In this document: piece after piece, positions 9,150 to 16,176 of the stretch
Numbering within the stretch: the stretch's first letter is position 1
Layout: each line of letters starts with the position of its first letter
Position numbers and translations under genes: made by a program
NCBI GenBank assembly: GCA_934597165.1
Contig: CAKTQP010000009.1
Coordinates: forward strand, 1 to 53,693
DNA: 53,693 nt
Direction of reading: 5' to 3'
Source: an uncultured Oscillospiraceae bacterium
GTDB lineage: Bacteria; Bacillota; Clostridia; Oscillospirales; Oscillospiraceae
The notes under the pieces: generated by a model
What the model was told of the DNA's origin: nothing
The model's input: only the letters and a program-made list of their open reading frames with translations
The model's database searches: none

Positions 9150-9365
9150 TCACCGTTCCCCTTTCAGGCGGCGAATCTCTGCGTCGCGCTCATCCAGGAG
9201 GGCTTGGTAACGCTCGGCCTGGGCGTCGAAGGCGGATTGATACTGGGCTTGCAGTTCGTCCAGCTTGTGCCAGACGTTCGCCTCATCGACTCCGCCGAAG
9301 ATGGTCTTGCGGAACTTCAGTCCCTTCAACCACTCCGCGATCTCCGCCATGCTCTTCGCTGCCAT
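9150..9365 (-). CDS. small coiled-coil protein of the pilus operon, function unknown
   Basis: A 71-residue soluble protein without signal peptide or membrane helix. The first half contains LKGLKFRKTIFGGVDEANVW. The second half is one predicted coiled coil (KLDELQAQYQSAFDAQAERYQALLDERDAEIRRLK). The FGGVDEANVW segment followed by a heptad helix loosely recalls the N-terminus of DivIVA/GpsB proteins (a Phe-x-x-x...Gly-x-x-x-x-x-Val pattern), but the match is too short to claim homology. Its ATG overlaps the stop of the tip adhesin gene (TGATG) and its stop lies 3 nt before the SipA-like gene, so it is translationally coupled to both. Position suggests a cytoplasmic role in placing or controlling the pilus machinery. 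Confidence 0.75.
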   Translation of the reverse strand: MAAKSMAEIAEWLKGLKFRKTIFGGVDEANVWHKLDELQAQYQSAFDAQAERYQALLDERDAEIRRLKGER

Positions 9366-12300
9366 CAGCCGTTGTGTCTGCGGCGGCTGTACACGAAGTA
9401 CACGCCTGCACCAGCGGCAAGGACGACCATGATTGCGTAGGGGGCGATGGTGGTGATGATGCCGTTGGGGGGGGTGATCTGCTTTTTGTTGGTGTAGGTT
9501 ACGGTTACTTCGTCGGGGCGGTCTTTGGTGACCTTGCCGTAGTTATATTCGTAACCATTCGTGCTAACATCGCCAACTTTATAAGAAGTTTTATAGCCAG
9601 CAACAGAAGTTTCACTGATAGAAACATCGTCATTTTCATTTACCTTCAGCTTGAAGGTCTTGCTCTTGTTATGCTTCAACGTGAACTCGTTCTTTACTTC
9701 ATTCTTACTATCGTCGTAAATCTTGACGCCATTGAAGGTAAAGTCCTGATTGGTGTCGCCCATGTTGCCGTCGACAATCTTTTTGACGGTCAGCTTCTTG
9801 ACTTTTACGTGGATGCGGAAGTCCTTATCAGTTACTTTCTTACCAACAACAGAAGTGTCATCGCAACTATCGTGCGCTTGCGGATTAGATACAATCCGAT
9901 TATGATCGCGGAGCAACTTAGTAATATCCTTCTCGCCAATCTTTGCAATCACATTGTAATCGCTGTCCTTGGAGGGAGTATTATTATTTTCGCCAGCCTT
10001 GAATTCAGCTTCCTTGGTAATCGTCGGCTTATCTCCAATCAAATTAGGCTTACCATGAGAGTTATCCTGGTCAGTCCAATCATTCGCAACGGTAATCAGG
10101 GTATCAGGCTTTTTCGTTTCACCCCAATAGATGAACTCATCTCTTGCGCTCACTGTGGGATAAAGGACGTGGACGGTGCCCTGTTTAGCCTTGTCACCTT
10201 CAAACGTGGTTTCTACTGCCGCATCATGGCCCGTACCAGCAACGCCCAGAGACTTTCCGTCCGACCCATTCGGCGTCACGGTGCAAGTCCAAGTGTAAGT
10301 GGTGCAATCTTCCAGAGCAGGATCCCAGGCCTGGCCTTCTGCCGGTTTCCAGGTGCCGGTGTTTTTACCACGTTTGATTTCGTAAGTACCAATTACCGTA
10401 TCACCCTTTTTCAAGGTGTAGGTGATGTCAACATATTTGTTGTTGGTGCCATTGGGCTTATAGGTCTTAGAATCCTTTACTGCATAATCCAACAACTCTT
10501 GCAGGTTAGCCGGATTGGTCACATAGATGGTCTGGTTTTTTGCCGCGATCTTGTAGTCGATCGCGCGGTTGACCTTGGGAACTTCAAAGGTGCCATAGCA
10601 AGAGCCACCATTATAGATACCAGAACCAATATCGTTGGATTCAATGTCGTTGCCGCCGAACCAGGCGTCGTTCTTGTATTCGGCAGGAATTTCGATCACC
10701 AGCTTAGTGCCTTGAGGTTCATTCTTAACTGTAGCAATGTACTCATCCTTATAACTGTAACCAGTTACTGTTACTTGGTCACCTCTTACTTCGATTCCAG
10801 CATTATCAAGGTCAGTCTTGTCTTCTTCATTAAAGGTATCTACACCATTCACCCTGCCAGTGTAAGGCACAGTGTAAACCTTGATGCTATTCTTAATCTC
10901 TTCCGTCGACAGGTCACTGCGGAACTGGAAGTCCTTGCTCATTTTGTCGATGTTCTGCGTGGTTGCATCCAACTGCACCGATGTGGTAGAACCATGGATG
11001 TTCTGGGAAATCGACTGGAAAATCTGACTCAGCTCACTGCTGTTGGTTGCGGACAGATAGTAGCCGTCTTTGGCCTTGGTGCCACCGCTCGTCATGCTGG
11101 ACGCGTTGGGATAGTTGGAGGAGACGTAGTGCATAAAGGTATTTTCTCGGGTTGTGCCATCTGCGCCAGCTTCCTTTGTTGCATCAGCGCCGTCAAAGAT
11201 ACCGATGGTATAGACGGTTGCACCGCCATTCTTCAATTCCTTTGCTTTTGTGATAGCAGCATTCGCGACATTGGGTTCAAAATCGCTCTCGCTAGTAGGC
11301 GAGCCATCGGTAAACACAATAACGACCTTATTGCGGTCTCCGCCTTCATACTGCGCTTTCCTTGCATCCGTCTGCGCAGCAAAAATATCACTTGCCATGA
11401 TAATACCATGGTCGGTCTGTGTTGCGCCATCCGCCGTCAATGCATTGATTGCATTTGCAATAGAATTTTTTCCTGTATCCGTTTTGACGCTTTGTAATGC
11501 AGTTCCCTTAGCAGCGCTATAGTTACCTTTGTTCTTATAGTATTCAGCGCCATTTTTACCGTTATCAGTTAACTGCACGCCAGTCAAAATTTCTGTGTTA
11601 TAGCAATAATGCTTCTGGCCAAAACTAGTGTACCATTCAGACGAGAAGCCAACAACCGCAATATTGTGGTCAATGACATTGCCCTCACCATCTTTATCAT
11701 TTTCTACAGATGTGATAAAGCTCCTAGCAGCCTTTTTCAATGCTTCCAGCTTTTTCTCTTTTTCATTTGTTGGCTGTGCTTCACTATAATACAATTTTTT
11801 ATCCGTAGTACCTGCAAAGAACTCCGGATGCGTTGTTTCAGTGGGAATAGTGCTATCATTCCCCTCAATCGTTACTTTCCGCTCATTTCCATCAACATCT
11901 GTGTAAGTATAAACATACTCATACACATTGTTGGTAGTTTTGCTTTCCTCATAGAGTGTCAACCTTGAGTTCTCATTATTACCAAGGTTTCTGCGCTGGA
12001 CATTATCTTCATTTTTCTTTTTATATTCTAGATAGTACTGCCATTTAGAATAATCGTAATCATACTTCGTTACCTTGCAGTACTCTCCATCCACTAAGTA
12101 ATAGTAATCTGTGGCGCTACTATAATACCAATCACCCAAACTATTGCTCACCTTTTTATATGTCGTAATTTCTTCCGACTTTAAAACATTTCGCTTCAAG
12201 TTTACTGCAATATGAACAGGCTGTTCACTATCTACTGTATTCGCCTTTACATAGAGACTACTATTATACTTATATGCGGTGATATTCTTAGCGCCCGCAC

Positions 12301-13213
12301 TAAATGCCTTATCAATAAAGGTAACTTTCTTCATATTATCATCCATACTACCAGACTGATCCAGCACCAGAACAATATCGCAGGGCTTTGAAGTCTTGAC
12401 GGGTGTCGTTGTCTCACTGCCGGTAGCATAGGATTCCAGCTTGATCGTATACTTCGTATCAGCAGTATCAGCAGTATCCTTTGAAATGGTCTTCTTCATG
12501 ACCAAACCATCCGCCGGTTCCTTGCTCTCAGTTACCAACTGTGTTGCAGCTTCTTTTGCCGCTCTGGCCGGAGACTTCCGGAGCAAGGAGGAGCTAGAAA
12601 CTGCCGCAGATTCTACCAGACCTGCTGCCTGAGTCATCGCCTTGGCACCAGCGCCACCTTCATAAGAAGTGGTAGCTTTATTGTCGCCAAAGGCCATTTT
12701 CAGAACATATGCGTTATAATCCGCCTTCTGGCTGTCGGTCAGTTCCTGCCAAGCAGCGGCGAAATTGTTGTCGTCCAGCTTGGTCAGATAAGCGTACAAT
12801 TCCTCTACGCTCAGGGTGCTCAGGTAAGAGGCTGCCGGTTCTTCTTCCGGTTCCGCAGGCTCTTCCGCAGCAGGCTTTGCCTGAGACTCGTCCTTCTGCT
12901 GGCCGTTGGAATCGGCAGTGGTGTCCTTCACAGCGTCACCACTCCCCTCCCCTTCTGCCTTCTGCTCGTCCTTTTTCTCTTCCGGGACGGCTTCGGCATC
13001 CGGGTCGGCGTCTTTTTCCTCTTTTCCCCCTTCTGCGGGGGTGCTCTCTTTCACCTTCGGCTTCTCCTCAGCAGGTTCGCCTTCCGTCTCTGTTACGACA
13101 GACTCATTTTGAGCGTCATCCGCAGACACGGAAAGGCCGAGACCGCTCATCACCGACACGACAAGTGCCAATGCCAGCAGGAATGCCAAAGATTTCCTCA
13201 CTTTTTTCCGCAT
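9365..13213 (-). CDS. VWA-domain pilus tip adhesin, cell-wall-sorted surface protein
   Basis: A 1282-residue secreted protein. A signal peptide covers about residues 1-31 (KSLAFLLALALVVSVMSGLG). A highly acidic, low-complexity Glu/Lys/Pro region follows (about 35-127). The von Willebrand A domain starts near 275, with the metal site DQSGSM at 285-290 and a later strand VVIVFTDGSPTS. A long beta-rich part follows. Near the C-terminus is a Cna-B-like pilin domain (LTVKKIVDGNMGDTNQDFTF), then ITPPNGIITTIAPYAIMVV and RRRHNG, a sorting signal matching that of the major pilin. The start at 13213 has GGAG 7 nt upstream. Domain order resembles Gram-positive pilus tip adhesins such as RrgA or SpaC-like proteins; the ligand is unknown. 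Confidence 0.88.
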   Translation of the reverse strand: MRKKVRKSLAFLLALALVVSVMSGLGLSVSADDAQNESVVTETEGEPAEEKPKVKESTPAEGGKEEKDADPDAEAVPEEKKDEQKAEGEGSGDAVKDTTADSNGQQKDESQAKPAAEEPAEPEEEPAASYLSTLSVEELYAYLTKLDDNNFAAAWQELTDSQKADYNAYVLKMAFGDNKATTSYEGGAGAKAMTQAAGLVESAAVSSSSLLRKSPARAAKEAATQLVTESKEPADGLVMKKTISKDTADTADTKYTIKLESYATGSETTTPVKTSKPCDIVLVLDQSGSMDDNMKKVTFIDKAFSAGAKNITAYKYNSSLYVKANTVDSEQPVHIAVNLKRNVLKSEEITTYKKVSNSLGDWYYSSATDYYYLVDGEYCKVTKYDYDYSKWQYYLEYKKKNEDNVQRRNLGNNENSRLTLYEESKTTNNVYEYVYTYTDVDGNERKVTIEGNDSTIPTETTHPEFFAGTTDKKLYYSEAQPTNEKEKKLEALKKAARSFITSVENDKDGEGNVIDHNIAVVGFSSEWYTSFGQKHYCYNTEILTGVQLTDNGKNGAEYYKNKGNYSAAKGTALQSVKTDTGKNSIANAINALTADGATQTDHGIIMASDIFAAQTDARKAQYEGGDRNKVVIVFTDGSPTSESDFEPNVANAAITKAKELKNGGATVYTIGIFDGADATKEAGADGTTRENTFMHYVSSNYPNASSMTSGGTKAKDGYYLSATNSSELSQIFQSISQNIHGSTTSVQLDATTQNIDKMSKDFQFRSDLSTEEIKNSIKVYTVPYTGRVNGVDTFNEEDKTDLDNAGIEVRGDQVTVTGYSYKDEYIATVKNEPQGTKLVIEIPAEYKNDAWFGGNDIESNDIGSGIYNGGSCYGTFEVPKVNRAIDYKIAAKNQTIYVTNPANLQELLDYAVKDSKTYKPNGTNNKYVDITYTLKKGDTVIGTYEIKRGKNTGTWKPAEGQAWDPALEDCTTYTWTCTVTPNGSDGKSLGVAGTGHDAAVETTFEGDKAKQGTVHVLYPTVSARDEFIYWGETKKPDTLITVANDWTDQDNSHGKPNLIGDKPTITKEAEFKAGENNNTPSKDSDYNVIAKIGEKDITKLLRDHNRIVSNPQAHDSCDDTSVVGKKVTDKDFRIHVKVKKLTVKKIVDGNMGDTNQDFTFNGVKIYDDSKNEVKNEFTLKHNKSKTFKLKVNENDDVSISETSVAGYKTSYKVGDVSTNGYEYNYGKVTKDRPDEVTVTYTNKKQITPPNGIITTIAPYAIMVVLAAGAGVYFVYSRRRHNG

Positions 13214-13289
13214 AAGCATTCTCCATTCATAAGTGTATCTCAGACAACCTGCGGCAAACGCCGCGGGTCTGGTGATTCTGTACATTGTT

Positions 13290-13318
13290 ATTATAGTAAA
13301 TTTCCATTTTAATTGCAA
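13290..13318 (-). promoter_or_regulatory. sigma-A promoter of the pilus operon
   Basis: On the minus strand TTGCAA (13313-13318), a 17-nt A/T-rich spacer and a perfect TATAAT (13290-13295) precede the tip adhesin start by about 77 nt. No other promoter of this quality is visible in the pilus operon. Confidence 0.85.
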
Positions 13319-13391
13319 GGGGTTTTGCAAATTTTGTATATCATTTCCAAGGCGATGCATCTGGTTGATACCTGTCAATGCAACCACCAGA

Positions 13392-13415
13392 AAAAGCGTT
13401 GATTTCAACGCTTTT
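13392..13415 (-). terminator. terminator after the mnmG-lipoprotein transcript
   Basis: An 11-bp stem (AAAAGCGTTGA and complement) with a very small loop, T-rich on both sides, between the lipoprotein stop and the pilus promoter. Confidence 0.75.
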
Positions 13416-13447
13416 CCCGTCTGACATCTGTATACTATCGTCTGCCA

Positions 13448-13482
13448 CTCCCCTAAAAACGCCTTTTTCAGGGGAGTTTTTT
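13448..13482 (+). terminator. orphan plus-strand terminator-like hairpin
   Basis: CTCCCCT pairs with AGGGGAG across a 15-nt loop and is followed on the plus strand by TTTTTT. No plus-strand gene lies upstream; on the minus strand there is no T-run. It may stop antisense transcription coming out of the pilus operon. Confidence 0.5.
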
Positions 13483-13515
13483 CCCATCACGCAAGGAAAT
13501 TCACTTTACAGTTTT

Positions 13516-14160
13516 TTAGCCCATCAGGCTATCCAGGTCGGTGGTGAACATATCTTCCCCGATCTGATCCAGCCCGTCATTGGTCACATCATAGAGGCCG
13601 TCGTCATTTTTCGCCACGGTCAGGGTATAGCTCTTCTCCGCGCCATACTCCTTCTTGGCCACGGCGTCCCGCATCATCTGGAAGATCTCCCCATAGAGGG
13701 CGTCCATATCGTTGATCTTGTCCGCGTCCAGGGTCTTGATCCACTCGGTGACCGCGTCGGCGATGTTCAGCTGCAAGGGCTTGATGGTCAGGGGCACTTC
13801 AAAGCTGCCGTCGTCCTGCTCGGTGGCTTCCCCCACCTCATAATACGCGCTGCCTAACAGCTCCTTCACCAAGTCCTTCACCAGGGTCAGGTTGCTCTCG
13901 CTCAATTCCATGCTGCCGGTGATGCTCTCGACCATGTCCTGCAGCTCTTTGTCGTAATCCTCTGCCGTGGTCACCACAGCCTGGCCTTTGTAGGCTTCCA
14001 GCGCTTTGGTGTCGCCCGTGGTGACCTGCTTCATGCTGGCGTCCACGTAGCCGGATGCGTCAAAGGTCTTGCTGCCGCAGCCTGCCAGGGCAAAGGTCAT
14101 AGCCAGTGCCAGCAGCAGAGCGCCGAGGCGGCGCAGGGTCATTTTCTGATTGGTTTTCAT
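13516..14160 (-). CDS. lipoprotein of unknown function coupled to mnmG
   Basis: A 214-residue predicted lipoprotein: a basic start, a hydrophobic stretch LGALLLALAMTFALAGC with lipobox LAGC, then a mixed alpha/beta domain. It resembles the many small clostridial lipoproteins with a DUF4878/DUF5105-like fold (GYVDASMKQVTTGDTKALEAY near the start, SYTLTVAKNDDGLYDVTNDGL near the end). I cannot assign a function. Its ATG overlaps the mnmG stop (ATGA) and its ribosome binding site (AGGAGGAAAACAC) lies inside the last mnmG codons, so expression is coupled to a tRNA-modification gene of no obvious relation. Confidence 0.8.
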   Translation of the reverse strand: MKTNQKMTLRRLGALLLALAMTFALAGCGSKTFDASGYVDASMKQVTTGDTKALEAYKGQAVVTTAEDYDKELQDMVESITGSMELSESNLTLVKDLVKELLGSAYYEVGEATEQDDGSFEVPLTIKPLQLNIADAVTEWIKTLDADKINDMDALYGEIFQMMRDAVAKKEYGAEKSYTLTVAKNDDGLYDVTNDGLDQIGEDMFTTDLDSLMG

Positions 14161-16052
14161 GTGTTTTCCTCCTGTTCTTTCTTCGGTGTCTGTTCCAAAT
14201 AGATCATCAACGCCGTCAAGTCCGCCGGGCTCACGCCGGAGATGCGTCCCGCCTGCCCCAGGTTTAGGGGTCGGATGGCCTTCAGCTTCTCCCGCGCCTC
14301 CAGGCGCAGACCTGCCAGGTTGTCGTAGTCCAAGTTTTCCGGCAGCAAGTGGGATTCCATCCGCCGGAACTCCTCCACCTGCCGCATCTGACGGGCGATA
14401 TAGCCCTGATATTTCAGCTGGATTTCCACCTGCTCGGTGACCAGTCGATCCAGCTCCGGCCGCTCCGGGTCGAAGGGCGCCAGGTCAGCGTAGGAGATGC
14501 GGGGACGGCGGAGCAGGTCGGCCAGCTTCACCGCGTGCCGTGCGGCAGGTTCGCCGTGGCTGGTGAGCATCTCGTTGAGGGCGTCGGTGGCCGGGGTGCC
14601 GCTGTGCTCCAGGCGCTGGCACTCCTTTTCGACGGCCTGATATTTGGCCTGGACTGCCTCGTAACGTTCCCGGCTGACTAGGCCGATGTGATAGCCGATG
14701 GGGGTCAAGCGCCGGTCGGCGTTGTCCTGCCGCTGGAGCAGGCGGTACTCGGTGCGGCTGGTCATCATGCGGTAGGGTTCGTTGGTGCCCTTGGTCACCA
14801 GGTCGTCGATGAGCACGCCGATGTAGCCTTGATCGCGCCGCAGGATCATCGGTTCCCGCCCCAACAGCTTCAACGCAGCGTTGACGCCTGCCACAAAGCC
14901 CTGCACCGCCGCTTCCTCGTAGCCGGAGGAGCCGTTGAACTGGCCTGCGCCGTACAGGCCGGGGATTTTCTTGTGTTCCAAGGTGGGCAGCAGCTCGGTG
15001 GGGTCCACGCAGTCGTATTCGATGGCGTAGGCCACACGGGTCATCTCCGCGTGCTCCAAACCGGGGATGCTGTGGAGCATCCGCACCTGGACATCCTCCG
15101 GCATGGAGGAGGAGAAGCCCTGGATGTACAGCTCTTCCGTGTTCAGCCCCATGGGTTCCACGAAGAGCTGGTGCCGCTTTTTGTCGGCGAACCGGACGAT
15201 CTTGGTCTCGATGGAGGGGCAGTACCGGGGGCCGGTGGACTCGATGGCGCCATTATACAGCGGGGAGCGATCCAAATTTGCTCGAATCACCGCATGGGTC
15301 TCCTCGTTGGTGTAGGTCAGATAGCAGACCGCCTGATTTTCCGGCGTTTTTTCCGTGGAGAAGGAGAAGGGCACCGGTTCCAGGTCGCCCTCTTGCAGCT
15401 CCATCTTGGAAAAATCCACGCTGCGGGCGTTGACACGAGGGGGCGTACCGGTCTTGAACCGGCGGATGGTGACGCCCAGCTTTTCCAGACAGCTGGTCAG
15501 CTCCAACGCCGCCTGGAGCCCGTCGGGGCCGGAGTCTCGGAACACGTCGCCTACGATGGTGCGTCCCCCCAGATAGGTGCCCGTGGCCACCACCACTGCT
15601 TTGACCTGGTAGACCGCACCGGTAGCCGTGACCACGGCGCAGACCGCGCCGCTGTCATCCACCCGCACTTCCACCACTTCCGCCTGCCGGACGAACAGGT
15701 TTTCCGTCTGTTCCAGGGTGTGCTTCATGACCTCCTGATACTTCCGCCGGTCGGCCTGAGCACGGAGGGAGTGGACGGCAGGGCCTTTGCCCCGGTTGAG
15801 CAGCCGGTACTGGATGCAGGCTTTGTCTGCCGCGCGCGCCATCTCGCCGCCCAAAGCGTCCAGCTCCCGCACCAACTGCCCCTTTCCGGTGCCGCCGATG
15901 GCGGGGTTGCAGGGCATATTGCCCACTGCGTCCAGATTGACGGTAAAACACAGGGTGCGGCAGCCCAATCGCGCCCCGGCCAACGCCGCTTCGATGCCAG
16001 CGTGACCGGCGCCGATGACTGCGATGTCAAATGTTCCGGCTTGATACTCCAT
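14157..16052 (-). CDS. mnmG: tRNA uridine-5-carboxymethylaminomethyl modification enzyme MnmG (GidA)
   Basis: A 631-residue FAD enzyme. With MnmE it makes the cmnm5U34 modification in tRNAs that read codons ending in A/G. The N-terminal FAD-binding motif is AVIGAGHAGIEAALAGARLG. Characteristic GidA stretches follow: MPCNPAIGGTGKGQLVRELDALGGEM, of which CNPAIGG is the signature, and GLYGAGQFNGSSGYEEAAVQGFVAGVNAA (second signature around QFNG...GYEEA). The length is standard. The open frame extends to 16298, but the ATG at 16052 gives the family N-terminus and has an AGAGGG site upstream. A promoter lies at 16093-16121. Confidence 0.96.
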   Translation of the reverse strand: MEYQAGTFDIAVIGAGHAGIEAALAGARLGCRTLCFTVNLDAVGNMPCNPAIGGTGKGQLVRELDALGGEMARAADKACIQYRLLNRGKGPAVHSLRAQADRRKYQEVMKHTLEQTENLFVRQAEVVEVRVDDSGAVCAVVTATGAVYQVKAVVVATGTYLGGRTIVGDVFRDSGPDGLQAALELTSCLEKLGVTIRRFKTGTPPRVNARSVDFSKMELQEGDLEPVPFSFSTEKTPENQAVCYLTYTNEETHAVIRANLDRSPLYNGAIESTGPRYCPSIETKIVRFADKKRHQLFVEPMGLNTEELYIQGFSSSMPEDVQVRMLHSIPGLEHAEMTRVAYAIEYDCVDPTELLPTLEHKKIPGLYGAGQFNGSSGYEEAAVQGFVAGVNAALKLLGREPMILRRDQGYIGVLIDDLVTKGTNEPYRMMTSRTEYRLLQRQDNADRRLTPIGYHIGLVSRERYEAVQAKYQAVEKECQRLEHSGTPATDALNEMLTSHGEPAARHAVKLADLLRRPRISYADLAPFDPERPELDRLVTEQVEIQLKYQGYIARQMRQVEEFRRMESHLLPENLDYDNLAGLRLEAREKLKAIRPLNLGQAGRISGVSPADLTALMIYLEQTPKKEQEENT

Positions 16053-16092
16053 GGTGTCTGATCCCTCTCTTGCAATTAGGTATACCACGTTT

Positions 16093-16121
16093 AGTTTATC
16101 ATGTTTTCCTATCCAGCACAA
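16093..16121 (-). promoter_or_regulatory. probable sigma-A promoter of mnmG
   Basis: On the minus strand TTGTGC (16116-16121) and TAAACT (16093-16098) are 17 nt apart, just after the ileS terminator and 41 nt before the mnmG start. Confidence 0.55.
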
Positions 16122-16125
16122 CAAA

Positions 16126-16158
16126 AAACCGCCGGAAGCGCAACACTTCCGGCGGTTT
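16126..16158 (-). terminator. Rho-independent terminator after ileS
   Basis: A perfect 13-bp stem (AAACCGCCGGAAG and complement) with a 7-nt loop, followed on the minus strand by a T-run. It ends the long miaB-to-ileS gene series. Confidence 0.92.
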
Positions 16159-16176
16159 AGTCTTATTTCACTTGCA

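Noticed and set aside
9374..11497. 707-codon open frame opposite the tip adhesin gene
   Set aside because: Shadow of the adhesin gene, Ile/Val/Arg-rich, with no start signal; the minus frame has signal peptide, VWA and sorting signal.
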